From assembly GCF_015693305.1 (NCBI RefSeq), contig NZ_CP065138.1, forward strand, positions 2,294,001-2,358,000: DNA of 64,000 nt, given 5' to 3'. The stretch's first letter is position 1, and every line of letters begins with the position of its first letter. The stretch is from Sphingobium sp. Cam5-1. Lineage in GTDB: Bacteria; Pseudomonadota; Alphaproteobacteria; Sphingomonadales; Sphingomonadaceae. The translations under genes were made by a program, and so were the position numbers. Of the stretch, positions 24,327 through 34,294 are shown piece by piece. Under the pieces are notes generated by a model. The model made no database searches and was not told the origin of the DNA. It saw only the letters and a list, made by a program, of their open reading frames with translations.

Positions 24327-26456
24327 TCAGACGCCGTGCGCCAGAGCGGCAAGCAAGAGCAAGGCGACGATGTTCGTGATCTTGATCATCGGGTTGACCG
24401 CGGGCCCCGCCGTATCCTTGTAGGGATCACCCACGGTATCGCCGGTCACCGCTGCCTTATGCGCCTCAGAGCCTTTGCCGCCATGGTTGCCATCTTCGAT
24501 ATATTTCTTGGCATTGTCCCATGCGCCGCCGCCCGATGTCATGGAAAGGGCGACAAATAGTCCGGACACGATCACGCCCAGCAGCAATGCACCCAGCGCC
24601 GCAAAGCCATTGGGCGTTCCGGCCACGGCAGAGATCGCGAAATAGACGACGATCGGCGCCAGCACTGGCAGCAGACTGGGGATGATCATCTCCTTGATCG
24701 CCGCGCGGGTGACAAGGTCAACCGTACGGGCATAGTTGGGCCGTGAGGTCCCTTCCATGATGCCGCTGTTGGTGGCGAACTGGTCGCGAACGTCCTTCAC
24801 CACGTCGCCCGCCGCGCGGCCGACTGCGGTCATGCCCATTGCGCCGAACAAATAGGGCAGCAATGCGCCCAGCAGCAGGCCGACGATGACATAGGGGTTG
24901 GATAGGCTGAAATCGACCGGCTCGGTCAGGCCGAGGGCCGAGTTGTAGAATTTCAGATCCTCCGTGTAAGCGCCGAATAGCACGAGCGCGGCAAGCCCCG
25001 CCGATCCGATGGCATAGCCCTTCGTCACCGCCTTGGTCGTATTGCCCACGGCGTCCAGCGCATCGGTCTTGCCCCGCACGCTGTCGTCGAGATGCGCCAT
25101 CTCCGCGATGCCACCCGCATTGTCGGTGACGGGACCATAGGCATCCAGCGCCACGACCATGCCCGCAAGCGCCAGCATCGCTGTCGCCGCAAAGGCAATG
25201 CCGATCAGGCCCGCCAGTTGATGCGCGACGATGATTCCGGCGACGATCACCAGCGTCGGCAGCGCGGTTGCTTCCAGACTGACGGCCAGCCCCTGAATCA
25301 CGTTGGTGCCATGACCGGTCTCGGAAGCGCGAGCGATGCTGCGCACCGGACGATAATTGGTTCCGGTATAATATTCGGTGATCCAGACGATCAGGCCCGT
25401 AACGGCAAGGCCCACCATCATCGACCAGAACAGCGCCATGCCGGTGTAGCCGCCCGCGCCATCAAGGTCGGTGCCAAAGCGCGTGTTGAGGTCGCCCAGC
25501 GTGAATTGCGTGACGAAATACAGCGCGGGGATCGACAGGATCGCTGTCGTCCAAAAGCCTTTGTAGAGCGCCCCCATGATCGACTGGTTGGAACCCAGAC
25601 GCACCATATAGGTGCCTATGATCGACGTAATGATGCACACCCCGCCGACGATCAGCGGCAACGCCATCAGCCTTTGCAGGAAGATGTTATCGACCCCGCT
25701 CACCAGCAGCGCCGTCAACACCATGGTCGCACCAACGGTGACGACGTAGGTTTCGAACAAGTCAGCCGCCATACCGGCGCAGTCGCCGACATTGTCGCCC
25801 ACATTGTCCGCGATTACGGCGGGATTGCGTGGGTCATCCTCGGGAATGCCCGCTTCCACCTTGCCGACAAGGTCAGCGCCGACGTCGGCCGCCTTGGTGA
25901 AAATGCCGCCCCCCAGACGTGCGAAGATCGAGATGAGGCTGGCGCCGAAGGCCAACGCGACCAGAGAGTCGATCACCAGACGGTCGTCAGGCGCATGACC
26001 TGCGGGTCCGGTCAGATACCAGAAGAAGACACTGATCGCGAGCAGCGCCAGACCCGCCACCAGCATGCCGGTGATTGCGCCAGCACGGAAGGCGACGGTG
26101 AGGCCGCTCTGCAAAGTCGTGCGTGCCGCTTCGGCGGTGCGGACATTGGCGCGCACCGAAATGTTCATGCCGATGAAGCCAGCCGATCCCGACAGGATAG
26201 CCCCGATCAGAAATCCGATTGCGGATGTTGCGCCCAAGAAGAAGAAGACGATCGCCGCAACCACGACCCCGACCATGCCGATGGTCATATATTGGCGGCT
26301 GAGATAGGCCTTTGCCCCTTCCTGGATCGCCCCCGCGATCGTTTGCATGGTTTCATTGCCGGCGGACGCCGCCAGTACCTGACGACTGGTTATCAGGCCG
26401 TAGAGCAAGGCTAATAGCCCGCACCCTATGGCGATATAGACAATCTGCATGGACAT
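24327..26456 (-). CDS. hppA: membrane proton-pumping pyrophosphatase, K+-independent type
   Basis: 709 residues, about 16 membrane segments. Couples pyrophosphate hydrolysis to proton export, giving pH gradient and removing pyrophosphate. The catalytic segment [22 protein letters not shown] (residues 191-212) and [19 protein letters not shown] near 218 bind Mg-pyrophosphate. [10 protein letters not shown] has lysine at residue 475, where the K+-dependent class has alanine, so K+-independent (established distinction). [21 protein letters not shown] lies near the end. Starts 245 nt after thiL on the same strand and ends in a strong terminator. Confidence 0.96.
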   Translation of the reverse strand: MSMQIVYIAIGCGLLALLYGLITSRQVLAASAGNETMQTIAGAIQEGAKAYLSRQYMTIGMVGVVVAAIVFFFLGATSAIGFLIGAILSGSAGFIGMNISVRANVRTAEAARTTLQSGLTVAFRAGAITGMLVAGLALLAISVFFWYLTGPAGHAPDDRLVIDSLVALAFGASLISIFARLGGGIFTKAADVGADLVGKVEAGIPEDDPRNPAVIADNVGDNVGDCAGMAADLFETYVVTVGATMVLTALLVSGVDNIFLQRLMALPLIVGGVCIITSIIGTYMVRLGSNQSIMGALYKGFWTTAILSIPALYFVTQFTLGDLNTRFGTDLDGAGGYTGMALFWSMMVGLAVTGLIVWITEYYTGTNYRPVRSIARASETGHGTNVIQGLAVSLEATALPTLVIVAGIIVAHQLAGLIGIAFAATAMLALAGMVVALDAYGPVTDNAGGIAEMAHLDDSVRGKTDALDAVGNTTKAVTKGYAIGSAGLAALVLFGAYTEDLKFYNSALGLTEPVDFSLSNPYVIVGLLLGALLPYLFGAMGMTAVGRAAGDVVKDVRDQFATNSGIMEGTSRPNYARTVDLVTRAAIKEMIIPSLLPVLAPIVVYFAISAVAGTPNGFAALGALLLGVIVSGLFVALSMTSGGGAWDNAKKYIEDGNHGGKGSEAHKAAVTGDTVGDPYKDTAGPAVNPMIKITNIVALLLLAALAHGV

Positions 26457-26701
26457 TCCTCTCCCCCTGTTTTTGCTGTCATCGGCCGCTCCGCAGGGAA
26501 AAACGGGCGGGCGAAAGGCGTAAGCGCGGGCGGCCGGAATTCACGCATCCGGCATCAGGCACCGCGTCAATCAGCATCAAGGTTACGCGCGTCATGGGCG
26601 TCCAACCGGGCTGAGAAAAGGATGGACGGAAGCTACAGACAGGACGGGCGGCGTCAAGCCGTTACGAAACGCATCCGAATCAGGGTCTTGGCGGGTCGCG
26701 G

Positions 26702-27616
26702 TCAGCCATGTTCCCAGCCTAGCCGGTCGGGCAGCGGCATCCCTGCGCCGTCGATGATCAGCTTCAGCCCCGATCCCGATGAGAAACGACCCACCGGAAT
26801 GGCTCGTACTGGCGGCTTTGTCGTGGGCGGCAGTGCGAACAGCAGTTCATAGTCATCGCCCGCCCGCGCCGCTGCGACCTGAGCGGCAGTGCTGCCGCCG
26901 CTCACTGCCTCCAGCGCCGGGGAAAGCGGAACATGATCGATGGTGACAGCCAATCCGCTAGCCTGTGCCATGCGCGCGGCATCGATCAGCAGACCGTCCG
27001 ACACGTCCATCATCGCATGGACTTGGCCAGCAAGCAGCGCACCCTCGGTAAGCCGGGGTCGCGGGCGGCGATAAGCCTCCACCAACGGCCCGGACGCGGC
27101 GGCGTTCGCGCGGAGCAGTTCAAGCCCCGCGCCGGCATCGCCAACGGGACCCGTCAGATAGAGACGATCACCTGCGCGCGCGCCGCTACGGGCGGGCACG
27201 GCACCGCTTGTCTCACCAATCGCCGTCAGACTGTAGCTGCGCGGACAGCCCAGAGGCATCTGCACCGTGTCGCCGCCCAATAGCGGCATGGCATGACGGC
27301 TGAGCGCCTCGCCCAGCCCCTCAAGAAACGCCGCGTCCCAGCCATCGTCGCCCGACAGCGCGTAATTGAGCAGGCAACCCACGGGCCGCGCGCCCTTGGC
27401 GGCCAGGTCCGAGAGGTTCACGGCGGCAAGTTTCCAGCCGATGTCCGCAGGCGGATCGTCGGAAAGATAATGCACACTCTCCACCATGGTGTCGCTGGTG
27501 AGGATCAGGCGCGCGCTGTCCACGTCCAGCACCGCTACATCGTCCTGCAAGCCGCGCGCGGCGGGATCATTGGCCAGCAGGCGCAGCAATGTCAGGAAAC
27601 GGGATTCAGCGGACAT
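26702..27616 (-). CDS. thiL: thiamine-monophosphate kinase
   Basis: 304 residues. Makes thiamine diphosphate from the monophosphate with ATP. DDVAVLD near residue 25, LTSDTMVESVHY near 38 with the metal aspartate, GGDTVQ near 114 and MMDVSDGLLIDA near 202 are the PurM/ThiL-fold motifs. Lies 70 nt downstream of nusB, an association conserved in many proteobacteria. No thiamine riboswitch is seen before nusB or thiL. Confidence 0.95.
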   Translation of the reverse strand: MSAESRFLTLLRLLANDPAARGLQDDVAVLDVDSARLILTSDTMVESVHYLSDDPPADIGWKLAAVNLSDLAAKGARPVGCLLNYALSGDDGWDAAFLEGLGEALSRHAMPLLGGDTVQMPLGCPRSYSLTAIGETSGAVPARSGARAGDRLYLTGPVGDAGAGLELLRANAAASGPLVEAYRRPRPRLTEGALLAGQVHAMMDVSDGLLIDAARMAQASGLAVTIDHVPLSPALEAVSGGSTAAQVAAARAGDDYELLFALPPTTKPPVRAIPVGRFSSGSGLKLIIDGAGMPLPDRLGWEHG

Positions 27617-27686
27617 GCCCTAACCTAACCCTTTTCCAAATAGCCCGTCACCCGTTCGACAGAGGATGCGACATCAGGACCGGCGC

Positions 27687-28133
27687 CTATTTCCGTACAT
27701 CCTTGGCCACGCCGTCCAGCAGGCCATTGACGAAACCCGCCTCGCGCTTGTCGTAAAAGGCATGAGCGACATCGACATATTCACTGATGACAGTGCCGGT
27801 CGGTACATCCTTGCGCGCGACCAGTTCATAGGTGCCTGCCCGCAAGATCTGGCGCATCGGCTTGTCGAGCCGCTCAAGGCTCCAGCCCTTGGACAGGCGG
27901 GCGGTGATCATGGCGTCAATTTCGCCGCGCCGCTTGTCCACGCCGGTCACGACATCGTCGAAAAAGCTCTCTTCCGCATCGGCATAGGTCACGTCTTCGA
28001 TGGTCGCGCCCAGCCGGTGCTGATGGAATTCATGCAGCAGGGTGGCGAGCGGCGTTCCTTCCATTTCCAGCTGGTACAGCGCCTGCACAGCGGCAAGCCG
28101 GGCTGCGGAGCGGGATTTGGAGCGTTCGGTCAT
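27687..28133 (-). CDS. nusB: transcription antitermination factor NusB
   Basis: 148 residues. All-helical RNA-binding factor of the rRNA antitermination complex. SAARLAAVQALYQLEMEG near residue 9 and the C-terminal VISEYVDVAHAFYDKREAGFVNGLLD are diagnostic. Between hisD and thiL on one strand. Confidence 0.95.
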   Translation of the reverse strand: MTERSKSRSAARLAAVQALYQLEMEGTPLATLLHEFHQHRLGATIEDVTYADAEESFFDDVVTGVDKRRGEIDAMITARLSKGWSLERLDKPMRQILRAGTYELVARKDVPTGTVISEYVDVAHAFYDKREAGFVNGLLDGVAKDVRK

Positions 28134-28197
28134 CGGGATTCCATATAGCCGTGCGGGCTGGGCCTGTCGAAGCCCTGCCCTTCTTGAAGAAAATGCT

Positions 28198-28221
28198 GCC
28201 CTTCGACAAGCTTGGGCGAAC
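28198..28221. repeat. dispersed intergenic repeat unit (CCCTTCGACAAGC type)
   Basis: Begins GCCCTTCGACAAGCTTGGG, an imperfect palindrome. A second copy is at 40029-40055 (CCTTCGACAAGCTCAGGG). Elements of this kind recur between genes in sphingomonads. An inverted partial copy (GGCCTGTCGAAG) lies at 28161-28172. Confidence 0.6.
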
Positions 28222-28226
28222 AGAAG

Positions 28227-29516
28227 TTATTTGAGCCGCACCGCCACCGAAGCGGCATGGGCAGGCAGCCCCTCCGCCTCCGCCAGCGCGACCGCCGCGG
28301 GGCCGATCGCATCGATCGCAGCCTGATCAAGGCTGAGGAAGCTGGTGCGTTTCATGAAGTCGAGTACCGAAAGCCCCGAGGAAAAGCGTGCACGCCGACC
28401 CGTGGGCAGCACATGGTTAGGGCCTGCCACGTAATCGCCAACGGCTTCGGGGGTCATGCGGCCCAGAAAGACCGATCCGGCATGGCGCACCTGGGTAAAC
28501 AGGGCGTCGGGATCATCCACCGCCAGTTCCAGATGCTCGGCCGCCAGCCGGTTAACCAGCGGCATCGCTTCGTCCAGATCGCGCACGAGGATGATCGCGC
28601 CGTTTGCCGCCCAGCTGGTCGTGGCGACTGCCCGCGTCGACAATAGCGGCAGTCGCTTTTCGACCGCCGACGCCACGGCATCGGCGAAAGCGGCATCGTC
28701 CGTGAAGAGGATCGACTGGCTGGTCGGATCATGCTCCGACTGGCTGAGCAGGTCAGCGGCGATCCAGTCCGGATCATTTTTCCCGTCGGCGACCACGACG
28801 ATCTCCGACGGTCCTGCGACCATATCGATGCCGACGACGCCATAAAGCTGACGCTTGGCTTCGGCGACCCAGGCATTGCCAGGGCCTGTGATGACATCGA
28901 CCGGTTTGATCCGATCCGTGCCATAGGCGAGCGCAGCCACGGCCTGCGCGCCGCCCACGCGCCAGATTTCCTCGATGCCGACAATGCTGGCAGCTGCGAG
29001 GACCAGCGGGTTGATCAGGCCATTGGGCGTCGGCGTCACCATGGCGATGCGAGACACGCCAGCCACCTTGGCGGGAATGGCGTTCATCAACAACGAGCTG
29101 GGATAGGCTGCGCGTCCGCCGGGTACATAAAGCCCCGCCGCATCGACTGCCCGCCAGCGCGCGCCAAGGCGCACGCCCGCGCTGTCGGTGCCGTCGCTGT
29201 CCTGCGGTCGCTGCTTTTCATGATAGGCGGTGATCCGCGCCGCCGCGAGTTCCAGCGCATCGCGCAACTCAGGCGTGATGCCTTCCAACGCGGCGCGGCA
29301 CTCGGCGGGGGTAACCGCCCAGCCGCTTGCCTCCAGATCGTGCCTGTCGAACCGGCTGGTGTAATCGGTCAGCGCGGCGTCGCCCTCGGCGCGGACGCGC
29401 TTCAGGATTGCCGCGACGTCGCGCGACACATCTTCATCCGCCTCGCGCCGGGCATCGACCAGCGCCGTGAAGGCAGCAGCGAAATCAACGTCGCGGCTGT
29501 CGAGCCTAAGCGGCAT
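28227..29516 (-). CDS. hisD: histidinol dehydrogenase
   Basis: About 429 residues. Performs the last two oxidations to histidine with NAD and zinc. [21 protein letters not shown] near residue 124, [13 protein letters not shown] near 210, and AAEHLELAV with the catalytic Glu-His near 325. GPNHVLPT near 367. ATG 29516 overlaps the end of hisG by 11 nt. The frame that opens at 29729 is a shadow of hisG. Confidence 0.96.
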   Translation of the reverse strand: MPLRLDSRDVDFAAAFTALVDARREADEDVSRDVAAILKRVRAEGDAALTDYTSRFDRHDLEASGWAVTPAECRAALEGITPELRDALELAAARITAYHEKQRPQDSDGTDSAGVRLGARWRAVDAAGLYVPGGRAAYPSSLLMNAIPAKVAGVSRIAMVTPTPNGLINPLVLAAASIVGIEEIWRVGGAQAVAALAYGTDRIKPVDVITGPGNAWVAEAKRQLYGVVGIDMVAGPSEIVVVADGKNDPDWIAADLLSQSEHDPTSQSILFTDDAAFADAVASAVEKRLPLLSTRAVATTSWAANGAIILVRDLDEAMPLVNRLAAEHLELAVDDPDALFTQVRHAGSVFLGRMTPEAVGDYVAGPNHVLPTGRRARFSSGLSVLDFMKRTSFLSLDQAAIDAIGPAAVALAEAEGLPAHAASVAVRLK

Positions 29517-30168
29517 CGCGCGTCCCCACGGCCTTGCGGAAGCTTTCCACCAGCGGCGCCAGTTCGGCCGAGCGCATCTTGTAGGCAGCGCGATTGACGA
29601 CCAGACGCGCCGACACCTGCATGATGACATGGGTTTCGACCAGCCCGTTTGCCTTGAGCGTCGCGCCTGATGATACCAGATCGACGATCCGGCGCGACAG
29701 GCCGAGCGAGGGTGCGAGTTCCATCGCACCGTTCAGCTTCACGCATTCCGCCTGTATGCCGCGCGCCTCATAATAGCGGCGGGTGAGGTAAGGATATTTG
29801 GTGGCAACCCGCACATGGCTCATCGCCGCCTCATCCTCGCCCGCGAGGTCAACGGGTTCGGCGACGGACAGACGGCAATGACCGATGTCGAGATCGACCG
29901 GCGCGTAAAGCTCCGAATAATCGAACTCATCGACAACGTCCGATCCGACGATACCGATCTGGGCCGCGCCATGGGCGACGAAGGTCGCGACGTCGAAGGC
30001 GCGCACGCGGATGATCGAAATATCAGGGCGATTGGTGGCGAAGCGGAGCGCGCGGCTTTTCTTGTCATGAAATTCCGCCTCCGGCTCGATACCGACGCGC
30101 GCGAGCATCGGCAGCGCCTCATCGAGGATGCGGCCCTTGGGGATGGCGAGTGTGAGCGGACGAGTCAT
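29506..30168 (-). CDS. hisG: ATP phosphoribosyltransferase, short form
   Basis: First enzyme of histidine synthesis. 220 residues, so it lacks the C-terminal allosteric domain of the 300-residue form. Short HisG acts as a hetero-octamer with the HisRS-like subunit HisZ (established); hisZ is not in the window. [16 protein letters not shown] at the start, then the PRPP-binding region [13 protein letters not shown] near 165. Coupled to hisD by overlap. Confidence 0.95.
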   Translation of the reverse strand: MTRPLTLAIPKGRILDEALPMLARVGIEPEAEFHDKKSRALRFATNRPDISIIRVRAFDVATFVAHGAAQIGIVGSDVVDEFDYSELYAPVDLDIGHCRLSVAEPVDLAGEDEAAMSHVRVATKYPYLTRRYYEARGIQAECVKLNGAMELAPSLGLSRRIVDLVSSGATLKANGLVETHVIMQVSARLVVNRAAYKMRSAELAPLVESFRKAVGTRDAA

Positions 30169-30209
30169 GACCGGCGGGCCTTAGCCGCGCGCGCCACAAA
30201 GGACAATAT

Positions 30210-31316
30210 TCATGCAGCTTGCGCCAGTGCAGCCTCGGTGGCCTCGATCCAGCCGCCGCCCAACACCCGGTCGCCCGCGTAGAGCACGGCGGCCTGACCC
30301 GGCGCCACGCCATATTCGGGTGCGTCGAACATAAGGCGATCACCCTCCAGCCTAGCCGGAACAGGCTTTGCCATCGACCGCACCTTGGCGGTCAGCGGCC
30401 CGCTGAAGTCGCCGCCCAGCCAGTTTATGTCGCTCAGCCGCGCCGCTGACACCGCGAGCGCCGCCTTGGGTCCGACGATCACCCGCCGAGCATCGGCGTC
30501 CAGACGGACGACATAGAGCGGCTCGGCCTGCCCGCCGATCTCCAGTCCTTTACGCTGGCCTACGGTGTAGTGGATCAGCCCCTTGTGCGTGCCCATGATG
30601 CGGCCGTCGATATGGACGATCTCGCCACCTTCATCGGCGTCGGGGCGAATTTTGCGAACCACGCCAGCATAATCGCCATCGGGCACGAAGCAGATGTCCT
30701 GGCTGTCGGGCTTCAGCGCCACCGACAGCCCAAGTTCTGTGGCGATTTCGCGAACCTGCGGCTTGGGGAGATTGCCAAGCGGAAAGCGCAGATAGTCAAG
30801 CTGCGCCTGCGTGGTGGCGAAGAGGAAATAGCTCTGATCCCGCGCGGGATCGGCCGCGCGGTGCAGTTCGGCACCCTGCGCGCCTTCGACGCGGCGGACA
30901 TAATGGCCGGTCGCCAGACAATCGGCGCCCAAATCGCGCGCGATCTGGAACAGGTCGGTGAACTTCACGCCCATGTTGCATTTGACGCAGGGGATGGGCG
31001 TCCGCCCCGCCATATATTCGTCGGCAAAGTTGCCGATCACCGAATCCCGGAAACGGCTTTCATAATCGAAGACATAATGGGCGATGCCGATACGGTCGGC
31101 GACCGCGCGCGCGTCCCGTATATCCTGCCCCGCGCAACAGCTGCCCGTGCGGCCGACAGCGGCGCCATGATCGTAAAGCTGTAGCGTGACGCCGATGGTT
31201 TCGGCGCCCGTGCGCGCGGCAAGGGCGGCAACGACGCTCGAATCGACGCCGCCAGACATGGCAACGACGATTCGCCGCTTTGCAAGCGGTTCGGGCAACT
31301 GGAACTGGGGCTGCAT
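30210..31316 (-). CDS. mnmA: tRNA-specific 2-thiouridylase MnmA
   Basis: 368 residues. Installs sulfur on U34 of tRNA for Lys, Glu and Gln. [12 protein letters not shown] near residue 20 is the PP-loop. The nucleophile cysteines are in [14 protein letters not shown] near 107, and in a second site GDYAGVVRK..; the persulfide cysteine falls in [12 protein letters not shown] near 204. The C-terminal beta domain is present. 41 nt precede the hisG start, so co-transcription is possible. Confidence 0.94.
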   Translation of the reverse strand: MQPQFQLPEPLAKRRIVVAMSGGVDSSVVAALAARTGAETIGVTLQLYDHGAAVGRTGSCCAGQDIRDARAVADRIGIAHYVFDYESRFRDSVIGNFADEYMAGRTPIPCVKCNMGVKFTDLFQIARDLGADCLATGHYVRRVEGAQGAELHRAADPARDQSYFLFATTQAQLDYLRFPLGNLPKPQVREIATELGLSVALKPDSQDICFVPDGDYAGVVRKIRPDADEGGEIVHIDGRIMGTHKGLIHYTVGQRKGLEIGGQAEPLYVVRLDADARRVIVGPKAALAVSAARLSDINWLGGDFSGPLTAKVRSMAKPVPARLEGDRLMFDAPEYGVAPGQAAVLYAGDRVLGGGWIEATEAALAQAA

Positions 31317-31439
31317 GGCCGCGCATATAATCGTCCGCGCCGTTGCATTCCAGCGGGATTACATGCTTGGCGCTGCAAAGCGTCGTTTCGCCCCCGCGAG
31401 TTTACCGGACCTTATCCTTTTTTCGCTACCCCCCTTCAC

Positions 31440-31736
31440 ATGGATTTTGGTTTCCTTCGGGCAGGCGGGCTCAAACCCGCCAATGCCAGACCCGTCAGCC
31501 GACCGCACGCGCCGGTCTGGCCGCTGCTGCGCGCCGCTTCGGCGGCGGAGCAGGCGGCCAGCCCGACCGCGCGGGCGGTGGCCGGGGTCCTGCGGGGGCA
31601 GGATGAGACGAGCGACTGGATCCAGGATTTGGCCGAAGTGTTCGCGCCACGTCCGGGCGGCATGATCGAGGCCGCACGCCCAACGGGAAGTTTCAACCCG
31701 TTGATCGCACAGCATTTAAGAGTGGGACAAGGATGA
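31440..31736 (+). CDS. hypothetical protein upstream of sciP
   Basis: 98 residues with no domain I recognise. Third codon positions are strongly G/C through the middle of the frame, which supports coding. No clear ribosome-binding site precedes ATG 31440. Ends 107 nt before sciP on the same strand. An overlapping frame on the other strand is also open, so the call is tentative. Confidence 0.4.
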   Translation: MDFGFLRAGGLKPANARPVSRPHAPVWPLLRAASAAEQAASPTARAVAGVLRGQDETSDWIQDLAEVFAPRPGGMIEAARPTGSFNPLIAQHLRVGQG

Positions 31737-31843
31737 TGAAGGGAGCGTTTACCGTGGCGCTTTAGCTGATCTTCAGGGCTGACGCGCATACCGGTTGCCG
31801 CTGCTGAATTCGGCAACGCCAGTGCCGCTTTTTGAGGGTGAGA

Positions 31844-32143
31844 ATGATAGAAAATCAAAAAATCCGACCTGCTCAGGTCGTCGGGCCGCTCGGGGAACCC
31901 TTAACTCTGGAGAGCTTGCCTCCCGCGAATACGACGCGTTGGGTCGTCCGTCGCAAGGCCGAGGTGGTCGCCGCCGTCAACGGTGGTTTGTTGACCGTCG
32001 ATGAGGCGTGCGCGCGCTATTCGCTGACGCTTGAGGAATTTGCAGGCTGGCAGCGCGCTGTCGATCGATCGGGCATGCACGGCCTGCGCGTTACGCGGAT
32101 CCAATATTACAAGTCGCTCTACGAACGGCAGCAGAAATACTGA
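31844..32143 (+). CDS. sciP: CtrA inhibitor SciP (DUF1153)
   Basis: 99 residues. In Caulobacter SciP binds the master regulator CtrA and blocks RNA polymerase recruitment at CtrA promoters. The sequence from MIENQKIRPAQVVGPLGEPL through TVDEACARYSLTLEEFAGWQ to ITRIQYYKSLYE-like YYKSLYERQ is the conserved DUF1153 form, with a helix-turn-helix-like core. GAGGGTGAGA lies directly before ATG 31844. Followed by a strong terminator, so monocistronic at the 3' end. Confidence 0.92.
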   Translation: MIENQKIRPAQVVGPLGEPLTLESLPPANTTRWVVRRKAEVVAAVNGGLLTVDEACARYSLTLEEFAGWQRAVDRSGMHGLRVTRIQYYKSLYERQQKY

Positions 32144-32191
32144 TCACCGTTGTCCGGCTCAACGCCGGATAGCGAAGGATGCAGGCACATC

Positions 32192-32226
32192 AAGGGCCGC
32201 CGGATGCAAATCCGGCGGCCCTTTCA
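32192..32226 (+). terminator. terminator of sciP
   Basis: 14-bp perfect stem (AAGGGCCGCCGGAT at 32192-32205, complement at 32210-32223) with a GCAA tetraloop, ending in TTT. Confidence 0.85.
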
Positions 32227-32353
32227 CTTGGATCGCACATCGATTCACCGTCCATTGTCAAGCCAGAAACATTTCCCAGGGAACGCGAAGCCGACTTCGC
32301 CGTTAAATACATCAGCCAACCCGCTGGGGGCGGTGGTCCAAGGAGAGTGTGAA

Positions 32354-32608
32354 ATGGGTATCATTTTGTGGCTTGTTGTCGGCGGCATTATCGGCTGGCT
32401 TGCCAGCATGGTCATGCGCACCGATGCGCAGCAGGGCATCCTTCTAAACATCGTGGTGGGCATAGTCGGCGCCTTTATCGGCGGCCTGATCTTCAGTGGC
32501 GGTTCGATCAATGATGGTCTGACGCTGTACAGCTTCCTCGTGTCCCTCGTGGGTGCGATCGTGCTGCTTGCCATCGTCAACCTGGTCCGTCGCGGATCAA
32601 TGCGTTAA
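32354..32608 (+). CDS. GlsB/YeaQ/YmgE-family stress membrane protein
   Basis: 84 residues, three hydrophobic segments. MGIILWLVVGGIIGWLASMVM and IVGAFIGGLIFSGG fit the transglycosylase-associated (GlsB) family, small inner-membrane proteins induced by general stress. AAGGAG lies 9 nt before ATG 32354. The frame opens earlier at 32150, but that part is the sciP terminator. Convergent with a second member of the same family. Confidence 0.85.
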   Translation: MGIILWLVVGGIIGWLASMVMRTDAQQGILLNIVVGIVGAFIGGLIFSGGSINDGLTLYSFLVSLVGAIVLLAIVNLVRRGSMR

Positions 32609-32638
32609 CCACCCCGGAAGCTACGCTGGCGGGTATGA

Positions 32639-32666
32639 AGGGCTGCGTTTCGACGCGGCCCTTTTT
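32639..32666 (+). terminator. terminator between the two GlsB-type genes
   Basis: 9-bp stem with one G-U pair (AGGGCTGCG at 32639-32647 with CGCGGCCCT at 32654-32662), loop TTTCGA, then TTTTT on the plus strand. Confidence 0.8.
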
Positions 32667-32675
32667 GCCGTTCGT

Positions 32676-32924
32676 TCAACCGCGCCCCGCAAACCAGCGA
32701 TAGATGGCCAGAACGGCTATCGAGCCGAATACGGCCGCAAGGAAGCTCGCCTGCTCGTCCGCTTCATAGACACCCAATAATCGACCGACATAAGCGGCGA
32801 ATAGTGCCCCAGCTATTCCCAGCAGGATGGTAACCACGCATCCACCGGGATTTCTGCCCGGCATCACGAACCGGGCAATCGCTCCTGCGAACAGGCCGAC
32901 GATGATCCAACCTAGTAATTCCAT
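32676..32924 (-). CDS. GlsB/YeaQ/YmgE-family membrane protein, second copy
   Basis: 82 residues with three hydrophobic segments: MELLGWIIVGLFAGAIARFVMPGRNPGG is the classic opening of the transglycosylase-associated family, followed by TILLGIAGALFAAYVGR. Closer to the canonical family than its convergent neighbour at 32354-32608. They are too different to be a recent tandem duplication. Confidence 0.85.
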   Translation of the reverse strand: MELLGWIIVGLFAGAIARFVMPGRNPGGCVVTILLGIAGALFAAYVGRLLGVYEADEQASFLAAVFGSIAVLAIYRWFAGRG

Positions 32925-33100
32925 CCTAGCCTCCCATCCACTTCATGCCGCATAGCGCCACAGGCGTATGCATTTGGCAAGCAAAGGCGGCTCGCCCGCG
33001 TTGCTCCGCCGATGCGCACAGTGTATTGAGGGTTGAGCCGGGTGATGTATTTATATAACACAGCGCCGGTCGGCCCCGTCGGCCGAATGATGGAATCAGG

Positions 33101-34270
33101 ATGAATTACGAAACTCAGGTGGCCGGAGATGTTCCGGCGCGCGTCTTTGGCGAAGAACCGCGCCCTTCAAGGCGGCGGGCGCTGACGATTGGCGCGGTGA
33201 TTGCGATCATCCTGATTGCCATTGCAGCCTGGATCAGCATGCATGGCAAGAGCGGGGATGGAGCAGTCCCTGCGGAAGACGCGCCGGTCGTCACCGTCCT
33301 CGTGCCGGGCCAGTCCGTCGTGGCCCGCACCGTCAGCGGAACGGGATCACTGGCCGCGCGTGTGGAAATGCCTGTCGGAGTCGTCGGTGAGGGCGGGCAG
33401 GTGACGCGCGTGCTGGTGCAACCGGGCGATTGGGTTCGCGCCGGGCAGATACTCGCGGTGATTGAGCGGTCGGTCCAGACGGAGCAGGTTCGCTCGCTCG
33501 CGGCGCAGGTAGAGGTGAACCGCGCCGATGCGAAGCTGGCGCAGGCGCAGCTCGATCGTGCCCAGGCCCTTGTAAAGCGCGGCTTCATCAGCCGGGCCGA
33601 TATCGATCAGCGCACCGCAACGCGTGATGCCGCCAACGCCCGTGTGAATGTCGCGGTCGCACAATTGGCCGAACAGCGTGCCCGGACCGGACGGCTCGAC
33701 ATTCGCGCCCCTGCATCCGGGCTGATCCTGACCCGCGATGTCGAACCCGGTCAGATTGTCGGTTCGGGAAGCGGCGTGCTTTTCCGCATGGCCAAGGATG
33801 GCGAGATGGAACTTCTGGCCCAACTGAGTGAGAGCGATCTCGCCACGTTGCGGCCGGGCAACAGCGCGACGGTGACCCCTGTCGGTGGTCAGACGGAATT
33901 CGCCGGACGCATTTGGCAGGTTTCTCCGGTCGTCGATCCGCAGACGCGGCAGGGCATCGCGCGCATCTCCATACCCTATAACAAGGCGATCCGCCCCGGC
34001 GGATTTGCGGCCGCCCGCATCGTCAGCGGCACGGCAACGGCGCCGCTGCTGCCGGAGTCCGCCGTGCAGACCGATGCCAAGGGACAATTTGTCTACATCG
34101 TCAATGCGCGGGACGAGACCGAACGGCGCGGCGTCGAGGTCGGACAGGTCTCCCCGAAGGGCGTTGCGGTTACGCGCGGCCTGAATGGCGGCGAACGCAT
34201 TGTCGCATCGGCAGGCGCTTTTCTGCGGCCCGGGCAGAAGGTGCGGCCGCAAGTTCAAAAGGCCGGGTAA
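33101..34270 (+). CDS. RND efflux periplasmic adaptor (membrane fusion protein)
   Basis: 389 residues. Links the inner-membrane pump to an outer-membrane channel. Cytoplasmic start, one membrane anchor (LTIGAVIAIILIAIAAWIS near residue 29), biotinyl-lipoyl halves (VLVQPGDWVRAGQILAV near 101 and DIRAPASGLIL near 197), an alpha-helical hairpin between them, and a beta-barrel ending LRPGQKVRPQ. Followed after 24 nt by the pump gene. No outer-membrane channel gene is adjacent and no regulator gene is seen. The AT-rich stretch around 33045-33060 is a plausible promoter. Confidence 0.93.
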   Translation: MNYETQVAGDVPARVFGEEPRPSRRRALTIGAVIAIILIAIAAWISMHGKSGDGAVPAEDAPVVTVLVPGQSVVARTVSGTGSLAARVEMPVGVVGEGGQVTRVLVQPGDWVRAGQILAVIERSVQTEQVRSLAAQVEVNRADAKLAQAQLDRAQALVKRGFISRADIDQRTATRDAANARVNVAVAQLAEQRARTGRLDIRAPASGLILTRDVEPGQIVGSGSGVLFRMAKDGEMELLAQLSESDLATLRPGNSATVTPVGGQTEFAGRIWQVSPVVDPQTRQGIARISIPYNKAIRPGGFAAARIVSGTATAPLLPESAVQTDAKGQFVYIVNARDETERRGVEVGQVSPKGVAVTRGLNGGERIVASAGAFLRPGQKVRPQVQKAG

Positions 34271-34294
34271 GCCCGCGCAGGCGAGGAAGCCGTC

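Noticed and set aside
25092..26414. Plus-strand frame of 440 residues inside hppA
   Set aside because: Antisense of a fully conserved membrane pyrophosphatase; its composition (Arg, His, Asp) is typical of a shadow.
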